NCBI GenBank assembly: GCA_930367215.1
Contig: OV884058.1
Coordinates: 108,461,802 to 108,525,801, forward strand
DNA from: Pollenia angustigena
Lineage: Eukaryota > Arthropoda > Insecta > Diptera > Polleniidae
Direction of reading: 5' to 3'
Length of the DNA: 64,000 bases
This document shows, in pieces, positions 44,376 to 56,676 of this stretch (position 1 is the stretch's first letter; every line of letters starts with the position of its first letter). The notes under the pieces were generated by a model, which saw only the letters and a program-made list of their open reading frames with translations, ran no database searches and was not told the DNA's origin. The position numbers were made by a program, and so were the translations under genes.

Positions 44376-45560
44376 TTGTTAAAGTCCTACGTTTAAAGCT
44401 TATTTGGAAAATTTGTTTGTATGATTGAAGCTACCACGAATTTGAGAACATTTTTTTGATAGTAAAAAAATCAAAATGAATGAAACGATGGGACTGTAAA
44501 CAGATTTTCAAAATAGGTAACTATGAAATCTGTCACAAATATTTCAAAAATTTTTTGATTTTATTGTGACACACAGTAAAAAAAAGTATAAGTGACATGA
44601 GTTTTGAGTTAAATTAGTGTCATTTACTTACAACAAACTTTCACGAAATTATAGGCAAATACATTTCACTTTAAATCCGAAACTTATATGTGAATGAGTT
44701 TCTGTGAAAACTTTAATGTCACAAATATGTAATATGAGTTTCTGTGAAAACAAATATATGACGCTGAGTGCCGAACGTGCTAATAAGCTTGCAAATAAAA
44801 AAAGAGCCGATCCCTGCTTCAGATGGAAGTTTTCTAAATATGCTTTCTGGTCTATTAAACTTTTCATTAAAAAATAATGTGTGTATTAAGTTAATTAGTT
44901 TAATGAAATGAAACTGCCTCTGGTTGGCTGGTATAGTGCTTAAAACTTTGTATAAACTTTTAATTTTTGACCTTTTTTTAGCAATGTTTTTATATATAAA
45001 AACTTTTTTCTAGTTTATTTTTCTTCAAAAAAAAAAAAAAGTTCAAAGTAACAATTTAAATACAAATTGTGATGGTTGCATAAATTTTAGTTTTTGCTTT
45101 TCTCTGCTTCCAAACCAGAAATAACAAACACACTTTTAACCCATAATTTTATTAAGTTTTTATTTAATTTTATAAACTAAAAAGTAAATAAAAAAAGAAC
45201 ACGCAGAAAGTTAAATAAGATATAAATAAAACATCAAATTAATTAGAATGAATATGTAAAAGTTTTCTTTTTTATAACAAATACAAAAATGAAATCCTGC
45301 TTTGAATAAATAATTTTTACATCAGAAATAAAAGTTAGTTTTTGCTAAGTTTTTCCTGGCTGAATTTGAATTTTAAATTCATAGATTAAAGTTAAGAACA
45401 TTCTAGTTGCAAAAAAAAAAAAAAAAAGATTGGAAATAATTTTAGTTGTTGTTATAAGGGCAGAGTACAAACGATAAAGCCAGCGTATTTTTTAACTTAA
45501 AAGTGTTTATTTTAATTTTTCTTAAAAATAAAAAAAAACTTTAAAAGTAGCTACAGGCCA
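44376..45560. other. A+T-rich stretch without a recognisable feature
   Basis: A-runs near 45020 and 45410. 'atatgagtttctgtgaaaac' type repeats appear twice near 44690-44760. No protein-like ORF. Confidence 0.4.
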
Positions 45561-45569
45561 AAAACATAA

Positions 45570-46300
45570 GAAAATTAGAACTTAATCGCCTGTCGCTTGG
45601 CCAAAACGGAGGATAAAATCCCTTTCCGTGGACCGACCCTAGGTGGTATACTGACGGGTGCAGCAAAGAAAGAAGAGTTGGCGGATTTTTCTTCATAGGG
45701 GGACTGGGTACAAAAGTTCCCTTTCGTCTGCCGTATGACTAAAGTGTCCCGCAGGCCGAAAACTTTGCTATGCGGCGGGTATCTTTGCATATCAACAGAA
45801 AGTTGTATATTATTGACAGCAAACCTGCCATATATTTTCTCTGTATGCATTGCATACCTAGCGGGTGTCTTAACGACATCGAGGTTAACTGCAGAAAGTC
45901 GAATGTTTTTAAATAAGAATGTTAAGCATTCGAAGGCAACGCAAATTTGGGAACCAGGGCATGCGAACTGTCTTTGTAATTTACCTACTTGCCTGAGACG
46001 TTAAGATGTACTTTAAACATTTGGGGTACATGACTGGACGCCTTCTTACTCCTGAAAGTCAGAGGAATCTGAAAAGCCATTGCCCGGGATATACTTGATC
46101 TAAGACCGGAAGTTGCTTGGGTAGCCAAATGGAGGAATCGTTACTGGTCACTTCCAAGTGAATGACAGTCAAAAAACTTTCTCAAAGCCCCAAGTTCTCC
46201 GATGGGCATTAGTACTCGGTATCACAAAGGGACCACTGAAGCACCCAAAAAAGCCATTCTTTTCGATGGCTGCCCAAGGAATCTAACCTAAATCCGAAAT
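45570..46300 (+). pseudogene. RNase H-type LINE relic (C-terminal part)
   Basis: Readable islands are VLTTSRLTAESRMFLNKNVK and HSKATQIWEPGHANCLC, corresponding to the late RNase H region (SKL..ECR..L....KH....WIPGH.G). The 3' end ('gggcattagtactcggtatc', 'aaagggacca') matches 57622-57670. It is heavily decayed. Confidence 0.65.
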
Positions 46301-46369
46301 TATTACGTAACCACGTTCCGTTAAAAAAAACCGATGATTAAAACTGCCTTTAAAAAACTCACAATTTAA

Positions 46370-48140
46370 GATTTCAAGTAGCTATAAAAAGATCAACTAA
46401 AAAGTCTGTCTAGGAACTACAAAAATACAGATGGAAGCAGAAATAATATTGCTACAAAAATAAACATACGATTGAAGCTATAAAAAGTGCTCCTGAAGAA
46501 GTTATCAATTAAAAAAAGAGCTATAGAAATCCATGAGCTATAAAATTATCTGCCATCATGGACTAACAAAAAATACTTACAAAGAAAATTCGTGTGAAGT
46601 TATGAAAACACCTAAGATTTAAACTCCAGACGGACTATTAAAAATGTAAACTATTGAAGCTGTTTTTGAGGTATTAAAGGACTCACAATAAGCAGCTATC
46701 ATAGAGCTGTCAGAAAACACGCAATTAAAATTTATTTAAAATTTAAAGACTTTCGATTAATAGCGATTAAAATAATTAGGAAAGCCATTCTTGAGCTTTA
46801 AAACGGCGTACGATTGAAGCAATTTTATTTATAAAAAACTAAAAAATTTTAGGTTTTAAAGAGCCAAGTGAACCCTGATATTCATGTGGAGCCTTAAAAA
46901 ACCTATTATCAAATCTAATTAAAAGCTATCTAATAATGTACCACACTAAAGCTTTCATAGAGCTTTGGATAGGTCTACGACTAAAGATGGCATAAAGTAA
47001 AAACGAAACAACGTTTGCTGCTTTTTAAGTACTGCGAAACTATTCAAGAATGTAGCTATTAAATAGCTGTATGCATTTTCAGGATGAAAGCTACCATAAA
47101 GCTGTGTTGCGACCTACAATTTTTGCTTAAGAAAATCTAGTTAAAGAACCAAGTTTTAAGAGTCCTATGAAGCTACATTTATAAAAAGTAATTTCTTATT
47201 TACTTTTATAATTAAACCCAGTCCTTTCGTATTTTATACAATTGTAGATGTATAGGTTGCATAACTTTACACACATACTCTTTACACACACACCCATACA
47301 CATATATTTTTCCTTAAGTATACTTATATGCATGTATTTTTTATATCGGATATACTAGTCGAGTTTATTTATATTAAGTGCTAAGAAACGTGATGAGATT
47401 TATAAAAAGAATCTGTTTTTTTAAATACGATTATGTTTATGTATTTACACACACACACACATACACAGATGAAGTTAGAAAACACATTTCTATACACGTG
47501 CATAAATAGACTTGGACACACATAGCCATTTAGAAAGAAAATTATTATTAGGGCAATCACATTTTTAGGTAAATAAAAAACAGCTTGATAGTTGTAGGAT
47601 TTAGTTAGATTCACAATAACTACCTGAGTGCCCCGGTAGACTAGCTGGTAGAGAGCTTGTCTATCAGCGCCGGGGTTGCAAGTTCGATTCCCGCCAGAGA
47701 CTCTGGTTTCTTTCCTGCAGACAAGCGTAGAGCTTCGCGGGATTAGCGTAGGGAATTAAAAATAAAAAAAATCCATCAAAAAAGTCTTTAATATACTATA
47801 TATAATAAGAAATGCAAATGAGCGTTTAAATATCTAAATGGTAGCTTAAATGCTTTAATTGTAGGCCTTATTATAATTTATATAATTAGATTTAATCTGA
47901 GAGCTTAATATAGCTGAATCGCTTTAACCGTAGATAAATCGTTGGCTTGTTTATAGCTACATGTAGGTTGCAATTAAAGCATTATATATAGCTATATGGT
48001 AGCTTCAGGGTATTCAGCTTCAATCTTTGGTGAAATAATTTCATGTACGCTTTGATTGTACGTAGTTGTCTAGCTTAATGATTGATTGCTTACATTTTAG
48101 GCAATTTTATGGTTATATGGTAGTTTCAATTGTAGAGTTT
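46370..48140. repeat. Degenerate AAGCTATA/TAGCTTTAAT short repeats around a SINE
   Basis: AAGCTATAAA, AGAGCTGT and AAGCTACCATAAAGCT motifs dominate 46370-47220. The complementary sense (TATGGTAGCTTCAAT, GCTTTAATTGTAG) dominates 47800-48140. (CA)n and telomere-unlike CACACATAC tracts lie at 47270-47520. Confidence 0.5.
47629..47765 (+). mobile_element. tRNA-derived SINE
   Basis: The head 'gccccggtagactagctggt' followed by box B GTTCGATTCCC near 47684 resembles the D and T arms of a tRNA. There is no acceptor stem, so it is not a tRNA gene. A short tail ends in AAAAATAAAAAAAATCC. The same head lies on the minus strand at 58209-58301. Confidence 0.75.
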
Positions 48141-48535
48141 ATAAATATTTTTTAATCCAAATTTTGATATATTTAATTTTCATTAAATTACTTTAATGAA
48201 GAAAGGAATTTTACAACATGAAATTAATTAAAATTTATTGATAATTTTCATTCTTAACCGCCGCGGGGCTCGAACCCAGGCTTAACACTCACAGCCATCG
48301 ACGACTGCTGGCAGTCAATAGTCAAACATCAATCTTTAAACCAAATTGTATTAAAGCTTTGGTAGATCGAAATTCGCTTTGAATGATTATCTATTTTAAT
48401 TGATTTACATGTTTCTCCTTCCTTCCGTTTTTTTGTACTTTTTGTCAAGAACTCCAAAATACATTTTTTTGTTTTTTTTTTATTTTTTGTCTTTCTTTTT
48501 TCTTCTTGACCTTTTTCAGCACAATTTGAAAAACA
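48140..48535 (-). repeat. 565-bp-family repeat with degraded tRNA-like core
   Basis: Blocks 'gaagaaaggaattttacaac', 'ggggctcgaaccc' (box B on minus), 'catcgacgactgctg', 'aaccaaattgta' and 'tttttgtactttttgtcaag' follow the order of the 20-kb copies. Part of the A-box side is deleted. Confidence 0.7.
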
Positions 48536-48554
48536 AATGTAAATATAGATATGC

Positions 48555-48792
48555 ATATATCGCTCATTTGCTGCAAGACCGGCATAACTCAAAAAATGAA
48601 ATTTTGGAGTTAGAGATGCAGAACTGTTCGCTTTGTTCTTCTTTATATTGTGTATTAAATTCATCTTTGTATCTTTTTTACCTTCCTTCTTTTTTTCTAA
48701 GTAGTTACAGCAAATCAAAAACTTTAAATGCATTTATCTCGAAATTGAATTTTTTTGATTTATGCCGGTTTTGCAGCAAATGAGCGATATAT
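48555..48792. mobile_element. 238-bp MITE with ATATATCGCTCATTTGCTGC ends
   Basis: 22-bp perfect TIRs, extended with mismatches through ACCGGCATAA. A related single end lies at 51508-51545 (ATATATCGCTCATATGCTGC). No ORF is conserved. Confidence 0.75.
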
Positions 48793-48794
48793 AT

Positions 48795-49425
48795 TTCCCT
48801 CGATCCTATACGGAGCAAAGGGCATCAATAAAATTCTCCCATTCAGATCTGTTTAACGCAATAGTTTTTACTTCACTCCAGCTTTTATGCATTTTTCTAG
48901 ACTCGCTATCGATTTGCCTACGCCATGTGTTTGCTGGTCGGCCTCTTCAGCGACTCCCCTGCGGGTTCCATTCGATAGCATTTCTGGCAAGATCAGACAG
49001 TGGCTTACGGAATGTTTGTCCAATCTCTGTATTTCTATACACAACGGTATTGTACGTATTTCAGCCAACAGATTGTTGTTTGAAGTGGTTCGTTGCGAGA
49101 AGATTCGTAGAACTCTTCGGAGACATTTATTTACGAAAACTTGCACGGGGTAAATGACTCGTGAGGCAGCATTCCAAGTTTCACATCCATATAACAGAGT
49201 TGATTTTACATTGCTGTTGAATATGTTGACTTTAACAGGGCATTGAGGATGATTTCAATACTTTGCTGAGCTGGCCAAAAAATTGTGTGAACTTTTTTAT
49301 TCGGCTTACAATGTCTTCATTGGTTCCACCAGTTTGGTTTATAACAGCTTCAACTTCTTCTTATATTTTATTATTTATTAGAAAGGGATTCATGTTTCCA
49401 GAATTTATTCTCATAACTTTGGTCT
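48795..49425 (-). pseudogene. 5'-truncated RTE-clade LINE ORF2 relic
   Basis: Minus-strand islands run from MRINSGNMNPFLINNK and DIVSRI through LQ-like FVNKCLRRVLRIFSQRT to ARNAIEWNPQGS, RGRPANTWRR, and KTIALNRSEWENFIDALCSV before a stop. This is the hallmark C-terminal tail of RTE elements. Frameshifts and stops show it is dead. It abuts a TATACCC repeat at its 5' side. Confidence 0.8.
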
Positions 49426-49426
49426 T

Positions 49427-49760
49427 TTTATACCCTCCACCACAATTAGTTGTGAAGAAGGTATACGAAGTTTGTCATTTCGTGCGAAACTTTTTTATTA
49501 TTCATCTCAGACCCCATATATTCTGGCTCCTTGAGTAATTCTAAGTCGATTTAGCCATTTCCGTCTGTCTGTTCGTCTAACCGTCTGTCCGTCTGTTGAA
49601 AACATGCTCATTTCCGAAAAACTCAAAAGAAATAAACAAACTTGGTATCAAAGTGCTTGTAGTTATCCTAAGCAGTTTGGTATTGAAATCCAGCAAAATC
49701 GGCTATGAATCAAAATGTGGAAGCACCACCTAGGCCCCTACTCCCGGAAAACGGTTTAGT
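49427..49760. repeat. TATACCC dispersed repeat copy
   Basis: 'tataccctccaccacaatt', 'ggtatacgaagtttgtcat', 'tctggctccttgagtaattc', and several CCGTCTGTC tandem motifs near 49560-49595 are typical of this fly repeat class. Confidence 0.7.
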
Positions 49761-50351
49761 ACGCCTAAAACCATAATAAATAATGCTTTCATAACAAAAA
49801 TTGGCACGTCACAGTTTTTTAGGACTAGAAAAGACACTGTGAAATTTCTTCTTACATGTTTTTACTAAAAAGCCTAAAATGTATAATCTTTAACAATAAG
49901 TGTTTCTAGGGAACCTTCTCCACTTTACCCCGTTAAAGCAATTTTACTTTATTCCCAACAAAATAATCATGGCAGTTGTATTTATTTGGAAAATGTGTGC
50001 CAGAATGTATTCGTGCTCGTTTGCAACAGTTTATTCGTAAAAAAAAAATGGAAAACAGAAGAAAAAAAATAATGAAATGTAAAAAATATGCAGATTTTCT
50101 TTTATAGCCAGGAAATTATAATAGAATCTTAGTTTTTTTTTTAAACGGAAGTTGATAAACTTATATAAAAGAGAATAAACACAGTTATTTTCTTACACAA
50201 ATACAAATACACACACACACATACATTCTGTTGCATACGAGCACGTATGCAGATTATTTGTAATTGAAAACCAAATTCAGCTAAATTAGTTAGCAGTTTC
50301 TTAAAAAGTATTAGTGAGTTGTAATACGAGTTGTGACAGTAAATTTTCCTC

Positions 50352-50760
50352 TTTATACCCTACACCACTAGAGGTGAATTAGGGTATACTTAGTTTGTCA
50401 TTCCGAAACTTTCATAAACTTTTATAATATTCATTAAAAACTTTTTTTTCTGGGTCCTTGAGTTATTCTTAGCCCTTTTAGCATGTTTGTCTGTTAAAAT
50501 CACGCACACTTTCGAAATACTCTAAAGAAAAACACAGTTTTGGTGTCAAATTCTTTCTAGTCGATTCAGTAGCAAAAGAGTTTTTAGTCGATCAACCACC
50601 CAAGAAATTTGATTATTATTTTATTTGTTGGCGGAATGCACCGATTGTTTTGAAATTTTGCCCAAACTCTTTCTATTAAACACACTGCTAAGTTTGATGA
50701 AGATTAGTCCATCATTTACTAAAGGATCCATACAAAGCTCGGAAGGCAACTGTTACGAAT
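50352..50760. repeat. TATACCC dispersed repeat copy
   Basis: 'tataccctacaccactagag', 'gggtatacttagtttgtcat' and 'ctgggtccttgagttattct' parallel 49427-49760. The CCGTCTGTC tract has shrunk to 'gtttgtctgtt'. Confidence 0.7.
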
Positions 50761-51415
50761 AATTCAATTGTAGTAAAACTTGATCTGTCATAGTTTCATA
50801 AAGCTATAAACTACACAATTCAATTTTAGGAAGATTCGTCAATAATGGATTCCCACTCCTTAAATATTCTTATTCTCGGTGGAGTGCAACAAAGATTCGT
50901 CCGAGCCGAATGAAGCCTACTTGTTTTTCTATTCAGTGTATGTGTATAAATACATATTTGTGTTAATGTATAATTTTAAAACAAGCACAAACGCACTTAT
51001 AAGTCCCATAAAAACCAGTAAAAACACTTAAAAAATTACACATTTTCTTGATCCAAAAAAAAAAAAATAAAAAAAAAATTATCATTGACATACAAATTTC
51101 CATAATTGTACTGAAGACTGTTTTTTCCCTCCCAAGGTTTTATATAAATTCTTATTTAAATAAGAAAATTTAGTTTATACAGCTACTTTTAAGATGATTG
51201 CACGTGAAATACATACTAAAAACGGTTTTTGTGTATGTTACAATAAGGACCTAAATATATACATTAAGATTTAAATCATTTTTCATTTCTATCGAATACA
51301 AGAGGTGTTTTAAGTTTTTCATTTTATGGTGTTACACATAGAAAAACTCGTTTCAGACATAAAGACTAGGATGGACCAAATGAAACGAAGAAACCTAAAC
51401 GGCCTATAGCTTCAT
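50760..51415. other. No recognisable gene
   Basis: Contains an A-run near 51055-51078 and otherwise unassigned A+T-rich sequence. Confidence 0.35.
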
Positions 51416-51417
51416 TA

Positions 51418-51830
51418 TCATACCCTTCACAACAGGTGGAAAGGGTGTTTATAAATTTGCTATTCCGTTTGCAATTTCTACAATATTGTTGTTAGACCCT
51501 GTAAAATATATATCGCTCATATGCTGCAACATCGTCATAACTCAAAAATATTTGTTTGAAAGAAACGACCTTAAACGTTTAAATTTACATTCAACATAAC
51601 CATGCGGCACACAATCTAGTTGTCAAAACTCGTTTAAATTGCCAGCCGTGGTACAGACTGCATAAAAATTGACAGTCAATTTTATTAAAAATGCAGCCGA
51701 CGAACAAACAATTCAAGCTGTTCGCTTTTATCAAAGTTATTTTGTAACAAGTAAGAGTGCTTTATACGGCTGTGCCAAATATTATATACCCTTCACCATT
51801 GTGCGAGCAGAATACAGACAAAAACTAAAT
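51418..51830. repeat. TATACCC-family fragments plus a solo MITE end
   Basis: 'tacccttcacaacaggtgg' at 51421. The single MITE end is at 51508. 'caagtaagagtgctttatac' and 'tatacccttcaccattgtgc' at 51749-51810 match 53455-53515. Confidence 0.6.
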
Positions 51831-51974
51831 AATTTTTACATATACATACATACATATTTACAATATGTATGTATGTATAATTATAATTATAAATTAAATT
51901 TAAAAAGCGAAAGCTTGTTAATATTTCTTTTTAATCGTTTTGAGAACATAAGAATTAAAAAAAACATTTTCTTT

Positions 51975-52065
51975 TGGAAAAACCAAGATTCGAACCAGGG
52001 GACTCACAGTTTCTAACTTTAACAAACCCCCTTGACAACTGAACCATGAAGGAACGTTGTTGGAA
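51975..52065 (-). repeat. tRNA-like module (possible SINE head)
   Basis: The minus strand reads CATGGTTCAGTTGTCAAGGG (D-arm-like), then CTGGTTCGAATCTTGG (T-arm-like, box B). No acceptor stem pairs, so it is not a functional tRNA. It is distinct from the other tRNA-like cores in the window. Confidence 0.5.
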
Positions 52066-52194
52066 TATCATTAAAATAAAATATGGCCCGTTTTTGGGTT
52101 CACAACTCAAGTCAGTTGAGTTGTAATTATTTTTGATGTTTTTGATCACCGCAATATATAAAAGTTGTAAACCATAATACAAAAAATATTAGGC

Positions 52195-52690
52195 GTATCT
52201 ATCGGACATATGGTAGCCCTAAAACTTAAGTTTTAATAAAAATAAAATTTTAATAAAATAAATAAAAATTAAGTCAACATGCCCACTTTTCCAATCCCGC
52301 CCATTTTTTGGAGACGTTTGGTATTGATAACCAAAATGATTGGATCTTATTTGGAAACTTTGGCTTTTGCCGTTCTCCAGAAATACAGAAAAAACAAATA
52401 AAAAAACAACAGCAACAAGGGATTTTTGGATGAAATTAGATGCAGTCGTGATTTTGTGCTCATATCTCCGTAAGTTTTGGACCGATCTGGCTGAATTTCA
52501 ATAGCAAACTTAAACAGAGTATATGTGACATAAATATATGACAACCTAGTCCCCATTATTTCTGTGGTCTTTGGAAAACCCATTTCAACATACACACGGA
52601 CAGACGGACAACCAAATTTGAAGACAGACCCAATATATTCATCCATTTTAGAGCTTTTTATGAATTTTGGCATCGATTTGTTAGTGCATA
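52195..52690. repeat. TATACCC dispersed repeat, body
   Basis: Blocks 'acatatggtagccctaaaa', 'catgcccacttttccaatcc', 'tttggcttttgccgttctcc', 'ggaccgatctggctgaattt' and 'cacacggacagacggacaac' recur in the same order at 54480-54900. Confidence 0.75.
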
Positions 52691-53450
52691 TTTTATCGTT
52701 TGCAGTATTTTTTGCATAATTTACTTAAAATCGCCTTTTTGCAGCATTTTTCAAGTTTTTAGCGCATATTTTGCCTTTTTGAGGTATATTTTGTACATGT
52801 TAAATTGTTCAAGTTTTACAAGATAAGCAAATAAAATTTTTTTTTTTTTGCTAAATTTAAGCTTTTCTGTTTTTTTTATTCTAAAATTGTAAGACAAAGC
52901 TGGTTGTCATTCAAGAAATATGTTAGTTTTAACTTTAAAATTTTATATATAAGTCAAAATAAAGGTAAAATTAATTATATACGTGTAATATATAGAAATC
53001 TGGACCAATCTTAAAGTATATCGATCGATTTAGAATCACTTTTTACAGGGATCCTGCAATACGTATCTGTCCGTCAGGCTGATTGCGTGTCCATGTTAAT
53101 TCTGTGTGCAAAGTACAAGTTACAATCTTGTAGATAATTTGTTAAAATGTAATAATTACATACATTTTAATTGTACTAAGGACAAATTCTATGTAAATGG
53201 TTTGAATTAGTCTATAATTTTACATATTCCCCATAAAAACTTCTTTCCAAATTAGACTCTTCGTGTCCGTAAATCATCTAATTATGGTAGTATTTTGATT
53301 AAATTCGCCCATAAAATATTTAACGGAAAATTAAATTATTTTTAAATCAGTTCACATTTGCCCAAAGCTGCCATCTATAAAAGGCTCAAACTTCCTTAAA
53401 ATGTTAACATTAATAAACAATAGCGACCGTCCCTAAAATCCCTTTGAGAC
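52690..53450. other. Unassigned A+T-rich sequence
   Basis: Repeated 'agcgcatattttgc'-like and 'gcatatttt' motifs near 52690-52790, resembling 55260-55370 ('gcatatttaatgcgcata'). No gene. Confidence 0.35.
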
Positions 53451-53454
53451 AAAA

Positions 53455-54370
53455 CAAGTAAGAGTGCTATATTCGGCTGTGCCGAATCTTATATACCCTT
53501 AACCATTGTGCGAGCAGAATACAGAGCAACTAGACAAAAACTAAATAAAACTGGTAAATATTTTTTTAAAATAAGAGACAACCGGTTTTGAACTTCGCTT
53601 TTCATAAGGGCCCAGAATATATATACTTTATAGGGTGTGGGATCAATATTGTAGAAATTACAGTTTTTTACCTTTGGTGAAGGGTATAAAAAAAATAATT
53701 TTCGGGAATTCAGGGGTCTAATCACCGCATTCGATACTATCGTATCGAATAAACTGTTGAATTTTTTTGCATACGATAGACACTGGCGTACCGAATGAAA
53801 ACTCGATAAATGTAATGTCGAGTTACTCGATGTCGAATACTATTATTTCAAATTCAATACATTTCATTCGATATCGAGTTTCAAAGTAAATAATTTCGAT
53901 GAATTTTGCTCGATATGGTATGCGGTGATTAGACCCAAGTATTTCGGTTATAACTCATACAAATTTCCGACATTTTGGTATATAAGTCATATACATAGGA
54001 CATATGGCAGCCCTAAAATTTAGGTTTTTATAAAAATTTTGATGTTTTTTAGCCCATTTTTGGAGTATTTTGCTCATAAATTACAGATTTGATATTTTCA
54101 TATACAGACGTGTTAAGAAAGAATTTTACCATTTACTTAAGTTATATTTATATATAAACATTTATAAAAACTTGTAAATATATATTTTAACAAATTTAAT
54201 TATAAAAAGAGTAATTTTTGGGGATTCAGTATTTCGGTTATAACTCAGCCATTTTTGTAACCGATTTGGCAGATTTATATACCGACGTGTTGAAGAAGAA
54301 ATTCATCATTTACTTTAGTTATAAAGCTTGGACTCGGGGAGATCTATGGTTCCCGAAAGTGGGTATTTAA
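53455..54370. repeat. TATACCC repeat, interrupted by a MITE
   Basis: Starts 'acaagtaagagtgctata', with TATTCGGCTGTGCCGAATCT and 'tatacccttaaccattgtg'. It continues past the insertion at 53714-53936 with 'gtatttcggttataactcat' and 'ggcagccctaaaatttaggt'. A partial further unit is at 54220-54260. Confidence 0.7.
53714..53936. mobile_element. 223-bp MITE/hairpin with GGGTCTAATCACCGCAT ends
   Basis: 17-bp perfect TIRs and a self-complementary interior rich in CGATATCG and TCGAATG motifs. The undisturbed paralogous site 'ggattcagtatttcggttat' at 54221 shows where it went in. A 3-bp duplication (CAG/AAG) is possible. Confidence 0.75.
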
Positions 54371-55030
54371 AAAAAAAAAAAATTAATTTTGGTCATAACT
54401 TTTTTGTATCTGAACCGATTTTTCCGAGTTTTTTATAAAATATGTTCTACTCAAAATTTCCGATATTTTGATATATAAGTCATATCCATAAAATATATGG
54501 CAGCCCTTAAATTTAGGTTTTGATAAAATTTTTAATTTTTTTTGTACGGGAGGTACCACGCCCACTTCTCCAATCCCGCCCACATTTTGTAGGATGGTGT
54601 GTATTGGCAACCTAAATGTGTGTACCTAATTTGGAAACTTTGGCTCTTGCCGTTCTCAAGATATACAGAAATAAAAAAAATACAACAACAAGGGATTTTT
54701 GGAAAAATTTTGAGGTAGTCGTGGTTTTTTGCTCATATCTCCGTCATTTTTGGACCGATCTGGCTGAATTTCAATAGCAAACTTAAACGGAGTATATGTA
54801 ACATAAATATACATCAACCTAATCCACATCATTTCTGGGGTTTTCGGAAAACCCATTTCAACATACACACGGACAGACGGACAGACGGACAACCGGATTT
54901 GAACTTCGCTTTTCATAAGGACCCAGAAAATATATACTTTATAGGGTGTAGGATCAATATTGTGGAACATACAAACGGAATGACAAAGTTATATATAGGT
55001 ATACCCTCTTACCTTCGGTGAAGGGTATAA
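54370..55030. repeat. TATACCC dispersed repeat, longest copy
   Basis: It has all blocks: 'atggcagcccttaaatttag', 'cacgcccacttctccaatcc', 'tttggctcttgccgttctca', 'acggacagacggacagacgg', 'atactttatagggtgtagga', and it ends 'cttcggtgaagggtataaa'. The terminal 'ttaccttcggtgaa' hairpin with TATACCC is a recurring end motif. Confidence 0.75.
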
Positions 55031-56320
55031 AAATTCATATGGATGTTAAAATTTAGATAATATTCGGTGCAAATATTTCTTATATTAATTTTAACCTTAT
55101 AACATAACTTTGGTTTTGTCAGCCAATAGCTGCCCATCGTTTCCAAATAGGCTAAAATCTCGAAAATTCGTCTGTAACTACTATTCGGCTTTACCTGTTA
55201 TAATTTTAGGATTTGTTATATTCAATGACATTGCTATTAAATTGATGAATGTTTTATTTTTAAATTAGCAGTTTTTGAGAATTTTGGGGCATTTTTTTTT
55301 TAACAATTTTCAGGGAGTATTTTCAAGTTTTACTGCATATTTAATGCGCATAAAACGTGTTTTTAGAGCATATTTCTGGTTTCCCTGGTGATCAGCTCTC
55401 AAAATTGAATATACAAATTACCAAATAAATGGAAAGGCCAACTTGAAACTAATCTAGTGGACAATTTAAAAAGTGTGAGTGTGTTAATAAAAGAATGTGA
55501 GTGTATTGAAAATGTAAAGGTTTTGAAAGGCAAAAGTTTATCGTGTGGCCAGGCCGCCAAGTAATGGAAAAGAAAACTTTATTCTTCTCTCAAAAGTTAA
55601 GTTTACAAAATCTTAATATAAAAATTAACCACTTCATAACATATTATTATACACAATCTTATGGTGATTTCTTTTCTGACAATTATGTTCCACGTTTGCT
55701 ACCATTCGCGCGGGTTTGTTTTCTATTCTAAAAATATATGCAAAAATGTGAGAAGTTGTCGTTTTCTTTTCTAAACATGTTGCAAAAATAAATGTTACAA
55801 TTTGTTCCATTTCTAACTCCCAGTTATAATTAAGTGTGAGATTATATCGAGATTTTACCGCAGAAAAAGCTTTAGCGACATAATTCTCAATTTTCGTTTT
55901 TTTTAATAAATGACTTTACTGGCAACACTTGCATCATCTATTAAATAATCATGGTCATATAAGGAACCGTCAACGACAATCATCATACAAATTTTTTATG
56001 AAATGGCCTATTTTTTCGGTTATGGGTCGATGTCCTTTTTGCATCTGCGGTAAATACATTTTTATGCAAGCAAGTATTTTTCTTATTAACTTTTTTCTTG
56101 TGTTTGTGTACAATTTGTGTTGTATTGTGATTTTTGATTATATTGAAAAGGATTTAAAAACTTTTTGTTTTTATTTTTTTAACAACAGCTGACTTAAATT
56201 ATTGAAAATCAGTGTTGTTAACGCTTATTGGAATTCAGTGAAAACTTAATGTTAAAAATCGATACAACCGTGGTGAATATCGCTTATTAATACAAACTTT
56301 GCATTTGATATTTAACACGC
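55030..56320. other. No recognisable gene
   Basis: A+T-rich sequence, short ORFs only. No paired termini found. Confidence 0.35.
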
Positions 56321-56323
56321 TTA

Positions 56324-56676
56324 AGCCTAGATTACACTATCTCACAAGTCTTACGTATTCCATAATACTTTGTGAGATAGAAATCTAATGAGTTTTGTTG
56401 CGACTGTCAAAAAATCTAATGTAACATGACAGTTTGTGTTCACACCATCACACAAAGTATAAACACTCACACATGGAATAAAATGCAACCCTGATCCAAT
56501 GAAAAGTATTATTGTTTAGAAATTTTTCAAAAAACGATGAAGTCGTATGGGATGTCAAACTTTTTTCTTAATACTTGTCATTTTCGTGACACATTGCATT
56601 CACACTATCACACTTTGTCATATTACTTGAGTTTTTGACATGTATTAATACAAAGTATAATAGTGTAATCTAGCCT
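56324..56676. mobile_element. 353-bp MITE with TTA target duplication
   Basis: TIRs AGCCTAGATTACACTAT and AGGCTAGATTACACTAT, flanked by TTA at 56321-56323 and 56677-56679 (PIF/Harbinger-like). Internal repeats are CACACTATCACACTTTGT and CACACCATCACACAAAG. The TIR shares an AG..TRGATYACAC pattern with 8998-9767. Confidence 0.8.

Noticed and set aside
47629..47705. Authentic tRNA gene
   Set aside because: D- and T-arm-like parts are present but no 7-bp acceptor stem pairs. A second copy with an A-rich tail identifies a SINE.
48329..48783. Overlapping ORFs of 134 and 127 aa
   Set aside because: They span the 565-bp-family repeat and a MITE on opposite strands, so both are chance frames.
51975..52065. 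Authentic tRNA gene on the minus strand
   Set aside because: No acceptor stem and poor T-stem pairing.
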